Shown here piece by piece: positions 41,638 through 50,676 of a stretch of DNA of 64,000 bases. Position numbers and translations under genes: made by a program. Source of the stretch: Devosia sp. (GTDB lineage: Bacteria > Pseudomonadota > Alphaproteobacteria > Rhizobiales > Devosiaceae); the NCBI RefSeq assembly GCF_017307495.1, contig NZ_JAFKHE010000019.1, positions 1 to 64,000 of the forward strand, in the 5' to 3' direction. A model generated the notes under the pieces. That model ran no database searches and was not told the DNA's origin. It saw nothing but the letters and a program-made list of their open reading frames with translations. Position 1 is the stretch's first letter. Every line of letters starts with the position of its first letter.

Positions 41638-43548
41638 CTACTGCGTGTTCTTGAGGTTGCGCTTCTGGTCCTGAACGGTCTCGCCCTCAGCATTGCCCTG
41701 GCCCTGCCCGGTGGTCGCGGACTGCTCGACCAGCGGCAGGACAACCGGCTCGCCATCGGCGACGGCGACGACATCGAGCTTGCCGGCGAGCGCGGCGGGG
41801 TTCGTTTCCGCCGCGGCGAGGTCGGCGAGGCCGATGCCGGCTTCGTCCTTGCTGGTGATGGTGAGCTTGAGGTGCGAGGCGCCCTGCAGGAACGTACCGA
41901 GCTGCTGGGCGGCGGTGAGGGCCTCGGTGGTGTTGCCCAGGAAGGCCAGCGTCAGGCCCTGGGCCATGCCGGCGACGGCGGTGCGGAAGGCCTCCTCCGG
42001 CTGGCCGGCGTCACGGGCACCCATGGCGACGAGGATGGAGCCGATGCCGCGGTCCTCGACATCGAGGGTCACGTCCTTGAGGGTGATCATCTGCGCGGCC
42101 AGCATGGCCGCATCGTTGTCGTCGCCGAACAGGGCGTCGGTGGCGTTGCCGAAGGTGCCCGACAGGGTGAGCTTGCCGAGGCTGCCGAGATCGAAAGTGA
42201 CGTCGTCGGCCGTGATGGTCGAGCTTGCCTGGTCCCACTTGAGCGAGGTGCCGACCGAGACGTCGAGCTGCTCGATGCCACGGGCCCGCAGGTCGGCGAC
42301 CGGCAGGTCGGTCATCTCCTCGGTCAGCGGCAGGATGAAGTTGCCCAGCCGCAGCGTGATGTCGGCAGGGATGCCGTTGATGTAGTTGCCGAGCGTCGCG
42401 TCGAACGAGCCCATGGTGCCCTTGATGCGCTCGCCCGGCTTTTCCGGATCAGGCGTATCGACATCGAGCCCGGCGATGCTGAAGCCGTCCATGGCCGGGA
42501 CGAGCTTGCGCCAGTTGGCCTCGAAGAACGCCTCGTCGAGGGTGGTGGCGGCCTCGATGATGGCGATCGCCGTCGAGAAGTCCATCTTCTTCCAGGTGAA
42601 GTTGCCGACGTTCACGTGGCCCTCGTCGGCGACATCGATCTTCAGGTCATCGACCGAAACGGCGGGGTATTTCGCCGGCTCGAAGCCGTCGGCCGCGATC
42701 TCGCCGATCGAGAAGGCCATCGGCTTGCCGTTCTCGTCCTTGCCCGAGCAGTCGATGCCGTCCAGCGACATCGGGCTCGAGCTGAAGGCGGTGAGGAGGT
42801 CGGTGTAGAAGAGGGCGATCTTCCTGACGTCCTCGGGCGGCACAGGCGTGCCCGCCGTCTGGGCCGCCTCGGCCTCGACGATCAGGGACTGGATCTCGGC
42901 CATGTTGTACTTGAGCGGCCGGGCGCTGAAGCCGCCGACCTCGGCCGGGCCGAAGGTGCAGCTGAAGAGATCGCCAGCGCCGAAGGTGCCGCCGGCGAAC
43001 CTGAAGTCGGAGTAGACCTCCTTGATCTCGGTGCCAGTGGCGGCCGGGGCGAGGCCATAGAAGCCGAGCAAGCCGCCAAGATCGAAGTGGCCGACCGACA
43101 TCTCGCCGAGCGTGCCCTTGGTGCCCTCACCGGCAGTGAAATCGGCGCCCTCGATGGTGGCAGAGGCGGCGACGCCGTCGACGACGTCGTTGAGGACCAG
43201 GTTGTGATAGGTCAGGGCCAGCGGCTCGGTGGCCGAGGCGTCCACGGCATAGTTGAAGGTCAGCGCGGGGATGGTCACCGATTTGGCGGTGAGCGTCGCC
43301 AGCGGGGCGAGCGTGCCTTCGGCGCCGGTGAAGAGGGCGCGCACCTGGGCTTCGTCGAGGTTGCCGTCCACGATCTCGACCGAGGGGACCGAAAGGCCGT
43401 AGGCGCCGGCGGCGGGAGCAATGCCCGTCACACTCAGGGTTTCGGCGAAGGCCGCGGTCGAGGCCACGCCGGTGAAGGCGGTGGCGAGCAGAAGGGCATG
43501 CGCCGGGCGCAGGCGGCGGCCGGGCATGAGGTGGACGTTGCGGGTCAT
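41638..43548 (-). CDS. Large secreted protein of unknown function
   Basis: A 636-residue protein with a signal peptide (LLLATAFTGVASTAAFA) and no later membrane span, so periplasmic or outer-membrane associated. It is made of repeated beta-rich blocks with the phrase pattern V-x-I-x-I-x-D and amphipathic strands (LPALTFNYAVDAS, YPAVSVDDLKIDVADEGHVNVGNFTWKKMDF, ADITLRLGNFILPL, ITADDVTFDLGSLGKLTLSGTFGN, ITLKDVTLDVEDRGIGS). This strand-repeat style recalls AsmA/DUF945-like lipid-transfer or beta-jellyroll proteins, but I cannot assign it. The C-terminal end is Gln/Gly/Asn-rich. No neighbours suggest a role. Confidence 0.75.
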   Translation of the reverse strand: MTRNVHLMPGRRLRPAHALLLATAFTGVASTAAFAETLSVTGIAPAAGAYGLSVPSVEIVDGNLDEAQVRALFTGAEGTLAPLATLTAKSVTIPALTFNYAVDASATEPLALTYHNLVLNDVVDGVAASATIEGADFTAGEGTKGTLGEMSVGHFDLGGLLGFYGLAPAATGTEIKEVYSDFRFAGGTFGAGDLFSCTFGPAEVGGFSARPLKYNMAEIQSLIVEAEAAQTAGTPVPPEDVRKIALFYTDLLTAFSSSPMSLDGIDCSGKDENGKPMAFSIGEIAADGFEPAKYPAVSVDDLKIDVADEGHVNVGNFTWKKMDFSTAIAIIEAATTLDEAFFEANWRKLVPAMDGFSIAGLDVDTPDPEKPGERIKGTMGSFDATLGNYINGIPADITLRLGNFILPLTEEMTDLPVADLRARGIEQLDVSVGTSLKWDQASSTITADDVTFDLGSLGKLTLSGTFGNATDALFGDDNDAAMLAAQMITLKDVTLDVEDRGIGSILVAMGARDAGQPEEAFRTAVAGMAQGLTLAFLGNTTEALTAAQQLGTFLQGASHLKLTITSKDEAGIGLADLAAAETNPAALAGKLDVVAVADGEPVVLPLVEQSATTGQGQGNAEGETVQDQKRNLKNTQ

Positions 43549-43718
43549 GGTGGTTCCTCAGTCGCGAACGGTTCGACGCCGCGCACCATGGCGCCCCAAG
43601 CGCGGATGGTCACGGCATCGCGGTGCGGGCAGCGGTCGGCCCTCGGCCACCTTCTAGACTACCGGAACTAACGGGAAGATGAACGGATGATCGGCAACGT
43701 GCCCGTCCGGAGGCCGGT

Positions 43719-44063
43719 TCAGCCTTCGCCGGTGCCCGGCTTCCAGGCCGCCAGGGCATTGGGCTGCCGGGGCGGCCGAGGCTGGCGGTGCGGGCCTTCG
43801 CGCAACGTCGCGCGCACGACCTCGACCATGATCGCGAAGAGCAGTGCGCAGAGCGGCACGAGGAGGAAAACCACCGGGGTGTCGATCTCGCCCAGGCCGG
43901 TGAGGACCCGCGGCGGAACAACGCCCGCGGCGAGGAGAGCGCCGGCGCCCAGGAAGGTCAGCGAAAACGAGATGGCCGCCGCCGCGGTGAGCGGATTGCC
44001 GAACAGGCGCCGGCGCGGCAGGAGCGGGGTCTTGCGCGGGGCCGGGAGCTTTGTTGGGGACAT
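43719..44063 (-). CDS. Two-helix membrane protein, unknown
   Basis: A 114-residue protein with a basic N-terminus (KLPAPRKTPLLPRRR), two membrane helices (LTAAAAISFSLTFLGAGALLAAGVV and VVFLLVPLCALLFAIMVEVVRA) and a Pro/Arg-rich C-terminal tail. The charge pattern puts both ends in the cytoplasm. Family not recognised. It is divergent from the aspartate aminotransferase gene with about 200 bases of nondescript sequence between. Confidence 0.65.
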   Translation of the reverse strand: MSPTKLPAPRKTPLLPRRRLFGNPLTAAAAISFSLTFLGAGALLAAGVVPPRVLTGLGEIDTPVVFLLVPLCALLFAIMVEVVRATLREGPHRQPRPPRQPNALAAWKPGTGEG

Positions 44064-44120
44064 GGGAAACTCGCTGACACTGGGTTTGCAAGCAGCGAGG
44101 AGACGGCCCGAATGCGATGA

Positions 44121-45470
<1,350 letters not shown>

Positions 45471-45510
45471 TCGAGGGGTGGCTGGCGCCTGGTCCGGCGC
45501 CAGCGACCGG

Positions 45511-45885
45511 CTAGACGCTCCAGGGGGGCTGGAACGACGGCTTGCCGGCGACGACGGCGTGGGCGCCGGCCGGCAGCACGACGATGGCCTCGAAGGGCGT
45601 GTCGCCCGCGCATTCCAGCCGGATCTCGGAAAAGGCCGGTACCGCGAAGACGTCGTCGGACGCCAGCGGGTGGCGGACGCCGTCGACATGGATGGCGCCG
45701 TGGCCCTTGACGGCGAGGACGATCTCCTCGCGCGTCAGGTGATGCGGTGCGCCGATGGTGCCCGGCGCGACCACGGTGCGCCACATAGCGTTCTCGCGTG
45801 TGCCCCGGCTGGGGGCGGCAAGACCGGTGAACGAGGTGCCGGGGATATCGAAGCGGGGTGGATTGGTGTTGTCGATCAGGGGCAT
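45511..45885 (-). CDS. Cupin domain protein
   Basis: A 124-residue single cupin barrel. The two motifs are APHHLTREEIVLAVKGHGAIHVDG (about 46-69) and DVFAVPAFSEIRLECAGDTPFEAIVV (about 77-102). The first motif has a His-His-x4-Glu metal set and the second lacks a clear His, so metal binding is uncertain. Substrate unknown. It is divergent from a MarR gene across a region with two GTCAAG-N3-CTTGAC operators, so the cupin is very probably the regulated gene. Confidence 0.85.
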   Translation of the reverse strand: MPLIDNTNPPRFDIPGTSFTGLAAPSRGTRENAMWRTVVAPGTIGAPHHLTREEIVLAVKGHGAIHVDGVRHPLASDDVFAVPAFSEIRLECAGDTPFEAIVVLPAGAHAVVAGKPSFQPPWSV

Positions 45886-45932
45886 GGTGTGGTCCTTGTG
45901 TTGCCTTGCGGCGAGCGCCGCAAAGGGGTATC

Positions 45933-45982
45933 GTCAAGTAACTTGACTATACTGGATGAGTGATATGGTCAAGACGCTTGAC
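45933..45982. promoter_or_regulatory. Paired MarR operators with divergent promoters
   Basis: Two perfect 15-base palindromes GTCAAG-N3-CTTGAC lie at 45933-45947 and 45968-45982, centres 35 bases apart. The TTGACT at 45943-45948 serves as -35 for a plus-strand promoter with TATGGT at 45964-45969. Mirrored, TTGACC (minus, 45979-45974 read as 5'-3') and TATAGT (minus, overlapping 45953-45948) form a minus-strand promoter. Both spacers are about 15 bases, short for sigma-70. The regulator bound here would cover both promoters. Confidence 0.75.
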
Positions 45983-45991
45983 GATAATGCG

Positions 45992-46417
45992 ATGCCGCCG
46001 CTGATCGACCACGTCGGGTGGCGGCTCTGGCGCCTGGCGCGGCAGTGGAAGACCGAGTTCGACACGGCGATGGCGGCACGCGGCCATGGCTGGATGGCGG
46101 AGGCGCGCGGGGCGGTGGTCGGGCACCTGCGACCGGGCGGAATGTCGCAATCGGCGCTGCCGTCCGCGATGGGGATTTCCAAGCAGGCCGTGCAGCAACT
46201 GGTGGACGAACTGGTGGCCGAGGGCATCGTCGAGCGCATTCCCGACCCGACCGATGGGCGCGGCAGGATCGTGCGGCTGTTGCCCAGGGGAAAGCAGGCC
46301 ATCGCCGACGGCAACGAGGTGAAGCTGGAAATCGAGGCACGCTACGCCGACCGCATCGGGGCTGGGCGGCTCGCGGCCCTGAACGCCGCGCTCGATGTGC
46401 TGGCCGAAGGGACGTGA
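45992..46417 (+). CDS. MarR family transcriptional regulator
   Basis: A MarR protein of 141 residues from the ATG at 45992. The open frame begins at 45956, but that start and the first 12 codons run through the second operator and the likely promoter, so I prefer the internal ATG. The winged helix is SQSALPSAMGISKQAVQQLVDELVAEGIVERI (about 51-82) with the wing DPTDGRGRIVRLLPRGKQ. It probably represses itself and the divergent cupin gene; ligand unknown. 46418-46633 downstream holds no gene. Confidence 0.85.
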   Translation: MPPLIDHVGWRLWRLARQWKTEFDTAMAARGHGWMAEARGAVVGHLRPGGMSQSALPSAMGISKQAVQQLVDELVAEGIVERIPDPTDGRGRIVRLLPRGKQAIADGNEVKLEIEARYADRIGAGRLAALNAALDVLAEGT

Positions 46418-46633
46418 TGGCGGGGCTCTGTCTAGCCAGAGAGCCTGGCGGGATGCCGACCTGTCTGCTTGAATCGATGCCCCGTTCCGACAGCCAGAGG
46501 GGGCCGAAGCAGCGATGACTGCGGCCCAATTCTACCGGGAAACGCACGAGGCGCGGGATGGGCTTGCAGGGGGCCGGTGGCGCTTCAGCCCCTCGATTGA
46601 TCGCCGGCGCTGACCGACGCGAGCCGCCGACAT

Positions 46634-47737
46634 CTACAGGTAGTCCATCAGGCTGAACGAGCCGGTGTCGGCGCTGCCCGAGGCACTGCCGCTCCAGATG
46701 GCGCTCCCGGTGGCGGCGCCGAGGAGGGAGCCGAGCTTGCTGGCGCTCTGGTAGCTGGCGACGGCGGCAGCGTAGAGGTTGTCGGACCAGCCGGCGGCGG
46801 CACGTTCCTCCGGACTCATGGCGCCGTAGAGGGAGATGACGTTCTGGGCGAAGGCGCCGGGATCGGTCGACGAGCCGGCGGATTTCAGGCCTTGCAGCAG
46901 GGCGGATGCGGAGCGCGACCGCATCTCGGCGCTGGCGGCGCGGGATTCGGCCGCGCTGAACCGCCCGCCCGAATTGAGGGCGACGGCGGCGATCGAGCGG
47001 CTGTCGAAATCGCTGTAGTCCGGCCTGGTGCCGCCGCTCGACCTGTACAGCGCGTCGAGCGTGGCGCGGGCGTCGGCAGCGACCGAGCCGATGTCCCGGA
47101 GGCCACCGGTCTCGCCGGCGGCCAGGCGCTGCATGTAGGCGTCGATAGGGTCGTTGGCGACGGCGCCGGGGAGGGTGCCGGGATCGGCCTCGATCTTGTT
47201 GAGCATCTGCTCGAGGGCGGCGCGCTGGTCGGCATAGGCGGCGGTGGCTTTTTCCTCGGGGCCCATGCCGTCGAAATAGGCCAGCGCGGCGGTGTAGAGG
47301 CCCTTGATGCTGCCGGTGACGCGGCCGACGGCGGTGGGGCCGGCCAGCGCGTGGTCGAAGCGATTCTGCAGCTCGATGGCGGCGGCCTTCTGCTCGTCGA
47401 CGGTGAACTTCTGGTTCGAGTTGATGCTCATGGCGTAGAGCTCGCGGCGATCGACCTTGCCGAGGTCGACGGCGAGGGCGCCGTCCTTGAGCGGGCTCGT
47501 GACCTGCGCAGCGGCCAGCAGCGCATCCAGGGTGGCGCGGGCGTCGGTGGTGATGGTGGCGAAGTCCTTCTCGGCGAGCGCGGCCCTGGCGGCATCGGAG
47601 AGGGTGACGGTGTCAGCGGAGCTGCCGGCGCCTGTCTTGCCGGATGAGGCGGAGCCGGAAGAGGTGCTCGTCTTGTGCGCGTTGGCGAGGATCTGGGCGT
47701 AGCTCAGGGATGGGCCGACGGTGCCGACGCTGGTCAT
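46634..47737 (-). CDS. Internally duplicated protein of unknown function
   Basis: A 367-residue soluble protein without signal peptide. After an N-terminal disordered Ser/Gly/Thr-rich part it contains two related halves. The first has TTDARATLDALLAAA, then VDRRELYAMSINSNQKFTVDEQKAAAIELQNR and YFDGMGPEEKATAAYADQ. The second has AADARATLDALYRSS, then FDSRSIAAVALNSGGRFSAAESRAASAEMRSR and LYGAMSPEERAAAGWSDN. Shared order and wording show a tandem duplication of about 150 residues. The N-terminal SYAQILANAHK and VTLSDAARA recall short uncharacterised Rhizobiales proteins. Start at ATG 47735-47737. It lies just downstream of the cuckoo sRNA cluster, separated by a terminator. Confidence 0.75.
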   Translation of the reverse strand: MTSVGTVGPSLSYAQILANAHKTSTSSGSASSGKTGAGSSADTVTLSDAARAALAEKDFATITTDARATLDALLAAAQVTSPLKDGALAVDLGKVDRRELYAMSINSNQKFTVDEQKAAAIELQNRFDHALAGPTAVGRVTGSIKGLYTAALAYFDGMGPEEKATAAYADQRAALEQMLNKIEADPGTLPGAVANDPIDAYMQRLAAGETGGLRDIGSVAADARATLDALYRSSGGTRPDYSDFDSRSIAAVALNSGGRFSAAESRAASAEMRSRSASALLQGLKSAGSSTDPGAFAQNVISLYGAMSPEERAAAGWSDNLYAAAVASYQSASKLGSLLGAATGSAIWSGSASGSADTGSFSLMDYL

Positions 47738-47865
47738 GGGTGCCTCCGGGTACGGGCATGGAGATGCACGCCGCATGCCAGCGGAAACGCCCGGAAATGC
47801 TGGGCAATGCCGTGGAGAAGATCGCCGGTGGGCAGGTTCTGCCGGGCTGGTCGTGCCGGGCAAAG

Positions 47866-47970
47866 AAAAAGGCTCCGCTCGAGGGGATGAGCGGAGCCTT
47901 CAAAGGTCGGCCACCGAAGCGGACGACCCATGAGAACGCAGCCAGGGAGGAGGGCGGCTGCAATCCCGTT
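47866..47970 (-). ncRNA. Cuckoo-type sRNA C (one CCUCCUCCC loop)
   Basis: On the minus strand a hairpin CAGCC/GGCTG (47960-47939) presents the loop GCCCTCCTCCCT. A second imperfect stem around GGTCG/CGACC follows, then a strong terminator GGCTCCGCTC/GAGCGGAGCC with five T (47898-47866). A sigma-70-like promoter is TTGATC (48006-48001) with 17 bases to GATACT (47983-47978), putting the start near 47970. Anti-Shine-Dalgarno loops of this type define the alphaproteobacterial cuckoo RNA family. Confidence 0.75.
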
Positions 47971-48197
47971 GCCCAGCAGTATCGGCGCACGGCGGAGCCG
48001 GATCAAACGCTGCCTCGGAACGGCAGCCATGCAGCAGACGCGGACGCCTGCGCCAGGCGGCATCGCCTGACGCGAGACGCGGAACGGACGGCAGCGGCGT
48101 GCAGGAACGGTGCGGGTCGATGCACCATCCCCTCACCGGGGACCTCGCATGCGGCTGGCGTGGCGTCGGGGGAGGGCGCCCGCACTTCGCGCGAAGC

Positions 48198-48392
48198 AAA
48201 AAAAGAGGCTCCATCCGAAGATGGAGCCTGATGAAAAGGACCGCAGTCCAAATCGAAAGTGGTGGCAAATGGACGAGGGAGGAGGAAACGCCATTTGCCA
48301 GTGGTTCGAAGTCGAGGGAGGAGGATACGACTTCAAACCGGGTGTCGCAGAGCAGGACCGAGGGAGGAGGATACGGTGCGGCTCACATCGAC
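48198..48392 (-). ncRNA. Cuckoo-type sRNA B (three CCUCCUCCC loops)
   Basis: On the minus strand the motif CCTCCTCCC occurs three times. It is in a weak hairpin (48377-48357, stem ACCG/CGGT), in a 10-bp hairpin GTTTGAAGTC/GACTTCGAAC (48338-48304, one wobble pair), and in a perfect 10-bp hairpin TGGCAAATGG/CCATTTGCCA (48300-48263). The RNA ends with GGCTCCATC-TTCG-GATGGAGCC and seven T (48228-48198), a UUCG-capped terminator. The 5' end is uncertain: a weak promoter (TTGTGG 48427-48422, CATATT 48404-48399) would start it near 48392. It may instead be processed into two RNAs. Confidence 0.8.
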
Positions 48393-48526
48393 ACTCACAA
48401 TATGCACTTTGACCGTTTGGTCCACAATCCGCAATGCTACATGCCAGCTATGCAGTCTGCGCAGGGATAGGTCAGCTGTGCTGACATGACGTAAACGTCA
48501 CAATCCGGCCCCGGTGGTCGCGCGGA

Positions 48527-48645
48527 AAAAAAATAAGGCCCCGCTCGAGGGGAGAGCGGGGCCGAGTTGCAGTCATTGCTGACTGCAAGGAGGAACAAAC
48601 AACGAGCGCTAGGAGGAGGAGGGAGAAGCGCTCAGCTGCTGTCGG
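48527..48645 (-). ncRNA. Cuckoo-type sRNA A with RpoH-like promoter
   Basis: On the minus strand hairpin AGCGCT/AGCGCT (48632-48605) holds a 16-base loop with CTCCCTCCTCCTCC. A second hairpin TTGCAGTC/GACTGCAA (48588-48567) has CCTCC just before it, and the terminator GGCCCCGCTC/GAGCGGGGCC is followed by a T-rich tract (48563-48525). Upstream, CTTGAT (48680-48675) and CCATATAT (48659-48652) match the alphaproteobacterial RpoH promoter, placing the start near 48645 and giving an RNA of about 120 bases. Confidence 0.8.
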
Positions 48646-48651
48646 AGCGGG

Positions 48652-48680
48652 ATATATGGCCGTGATGCTGACCTATCAAG
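48652..48680 (-). promoter_or_regulatory. RpoH-like promoter of sRNA A
   Basis: CTTG (48680-48677 on the minus strand) and CCATATAT (48659-48652) are separated by 17 bases, the spacing and wording of heat-shock/oxidative-stress RpoH promoters in Alphaproteobacteria. Confidence 0.6.
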
Positions 48681-48697
48681 GTTAAGGCGGGCATGCG

Positions 48698-48720
48698 AGG
48701 TATGCGATTATCGCATACCT
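48698..48720. promoter_or_regulatory. 23-base perfect palindrome upstream of sRNA A
   Basis: AGGTATGCGA (48698-48707), three bases, then TCGCATACCT (48711-48720). There is no T-tract on either side, so it is not a terminator. It ends 18 bases upstream of the -35 element of the sRNA A promoter and 134 bases beyond the corA stop, and looks like a regulator binding site. Confidence 0.55.
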
Positions 48721-48853
48721 ATTAAGTCGATGAGTTTGCTCGTGTATTGCCGGCGCCGGCGTGCGCCATGGCGTCGCACATGCGGGTCGTTAAGGGGGTC
48801 AAGGTCCTGATATGACAGTTTTTTGTCAGTGGCCGGAGGCCGAATCCACGGCC

Positions 48854-49840
48854 TCAGAGCCAGCCGCTGCGCTTGAAGTAGAGAAAGGGCACGAGCGCCG
48901 ACAGGATCATGAGTCCCAGCGCGAACGGATAGCCGAACGGCCAGTCGAGTTCGGGCATGATGTGGAAGTTCATGCCGTACACCGATGCCACCAGGGTGGG
49001 GGGCAGGAAGACCACGGCGGCCACCGAGAAGATCTTGATGATCTGGTTCTGCTCGAGGTTGATGAGGCCCAGAGTCGCATCGAGCAGGAAGGTGATCTTG
49101 TCCGACAGGAAGGTGGCGTGGTCGCTGAGTGCCGCCGCGTCGCGCTGCAGGACCTTGAGTTCCTGCTTGCGCTCGCGGACGGCGCGCTGATCTTCGCTGC
49201 CGGCGCTCTGGTGATAGCTGACGAGGCGGCTGATCGAGACGAGACTCTCGCGGGCGAGGGTGAGGACATCGCCCTTCTTGCCGATCTGTTCGATGAGCGA
49301 CTGCAGGTCGCGCGTCTTGCGGGTCGGCTTGGTCGACTTGTTGCCGAACACCTCGCGGGAAATCTGGTCGATGCCGTCGCCAGTGTTCTCGAGCAACTGG
49401 GCCAGCCGGTCGATGAACGACTCGAGCAGTCCGATCATGACGCGCTCGCCGCCGATCTCGCCGGTGGTGGGGCGGGAGACGAGGCGCTCGTAGAGGCGGA
49501 AGGGCTTGGGATCGGCGTAGCGCACCGTGACCAACTGGTCGTTGCGCAGAACGAAGGTGATGGGGCTCTTCACCACCTGGCCGGACTCGTCCTCGATCAG
49601 CGCGGTGATGGTCATGAACTCTGCGCCGGCCTCGCTGTAGAGGCGGGCCGAAGGCTCGATGTCCTGCATCTCGCGGCGGGTCGGGATGTCGATGCCGAGA
49701 CAGGACTCGACGAACTTGTCCTCCTCGCGCGTCGGGTCGATCAGGCTGTACCAGACGGCACTGCCGATCGGAGTTGCGGCGGTCGGATCGAAGTCGGTGG
49801 GGGCGAGACGGTTGTCCTCGCGGATATAGGCACGCAGCAT
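48854..49840 (-). CDS. corA: Magnesium/cobalt transporter CorA
   Basis: A 328-residue inner-membrane channel for Mg2+ (and Co2+/Ni2+). The long cytoplasmic N-terminal funnel is followed by two C-terminal helices with the selectivity motif VYGMNFHIMPELDWPFGYPF. The first helix is NQIIKIFSVAAVVFLPPTLVASVYGMN. The start ATG (49838-49840) is near the top of the open frame. It is monocistronic; the cuckoo RNA cluster and its palindrome lie downstream. Confidence 0.95.
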   Translation of the reverse strand: MLRAYIREDNRLAPTDFDPTAATPIGSAVWYSLIDPTREEDKFVESCLGIDIPTRREMQDIEPSARLYSEAGAEFMTITALIEDESGQVVKSPITFVLRNDQLVTVRYADPKPFRLYERLVSRPTTGEIGGERVMIGLLESFIDRLAQLLENTGDGIDQISREVFGNKSTKPTRKTRDLQSLIEQIGKKGDVLTLARESLVSISRLVSYHQSAGSEDQRAVRERKQELKVLQRDAAALSDHATFLSDKITFLLDATLGLINLEQNQIIKIFSVAAVVFLPPTLVASVYGMNFHIMPELDWPFGYPFALGLMILSALVPFLYFKRSGWL

Positions 49841-50043
49841 AACGGGGCTCCAAGCGGTCGCCGCGCCAGCGCGCCGGACCCGGTTCGGGCTAGTGCGCCG
49901 GCAAGATCGAAGATCGACTTCGACTGTCGGGGTTCATTTTCAGTTCCTGTTGAAAGCCGGAGCGCAAACGCCCGCAGCACGGCGGGAATGCGCCTTTGGG
50001 CGGGGGCCGTCAAGAGGCCGCCGCCAGGCTCGCGCCGGCGTGA

Positions 50044-50535
50044 TCAGTCGAGGAAAGCCGAGGCCAGCGCAGCGCGCAGGTTGCCGCCGTTGGCGTAGGC
50101 GATATCGTCGATGCGCCAGACCCTGGTGCCGAGAGGATCTTCGACGAGCCGGAGCGACAGGGTGTCGGTGAAGCCGGCGTCCGGATAGGTGGTGAAGGCA
50201 TAGTCGAGGGCGACGCGCGCCTCGTCCATCATGAAGGTGACCTTGCCGGCCTCGCACTGGTCGGCATAGTCGGGAAAGGCCTGCCAGGGGATGCCGTCGC
50301 CGAGCGGCGGCTTCTCGTCCGGGTGACCCCGCCGGACTTCCTCGTTCCGGGCTTCGGCAGCAGAGATCGTTGCTGCAAGATCGGCGGTCAGCAGGCCGCC
50401 GACGGGCGCCATGTCGTTGCCGAGGCGGGCGATGCAGAAGATCTGGCCGACCTGCTGCGGCGTCAGCGTGACGGGCTGGGCGGCAGCCGGCAGGCAGAGC
50501 GTCAAAAAGAGGATGGTGGTGATGACCGGTCGCAT
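50044..50535 (-). CDS. Secreted protein, unknown (paralogue of 52210)
   Basis: A 163-residue protein with signal peptide (VITTILFLTLCLPAAAQ). Mature segments VGQIFCIARLGNDMAPVGGLLT, VALDYAFTTYPDAGFTDTLSLRLV and WRIDDIAYANGGNLRAALASAF match the same segments of the 52210-52638 product (FGVLFCIGRLSGDMAPV, LSYRYREADKPGFSDRLVMRFV, LRLDDILFADGKSMRDSLAAQ). It is therefore a paralogue pair about 2 kb apart. Two Cys (FCIAR and DQCEAG) may pair. The fold resembles DUF3828/NTF2-like periplasmic proteins; this is a guess. Confidence 0.7.
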   Translation of the reverse strand: MRPVITTILFLTLCLPAAAQPVTLTPQQVGQIFCIARLGNDMAPVGGLLTADLAATISAAEARNEEVRRGHPDEKPPLGDGIPWQAFPDYADQCEAGKVTFMMDEARVALDYAFTTYPDAGFTDTLSLRLVEDPLGTRVWRIDDIAYANGGNLRAALASAFLD

Positions 50536-50676
50536 CGTTTGCCCCGAATTGGATGATGTCGAGCTAGCGTCAGGGCGCTGAATTGGCGATGAACGTGCGG
50601 ACATTTCCGTACCGTTGGTGCTCTTGGGGGGCGCCGCGGGCAGTGCTAGATGCGGGGCCCGGCATCGGAGTCGCCC

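Noticed and set aside
48272..48375. Three regularly spaced copies of CGAGGGAGGAGG(A/T)ACG that could look like a short CRISPR array
   Set aside because: Spacing is 39 and 46 bases, the intervening DNA pairs with itself as hairpin arms, and each copy is a loop in an RNA ending at a terminator. They are sRNA loops; no cas gene is present.
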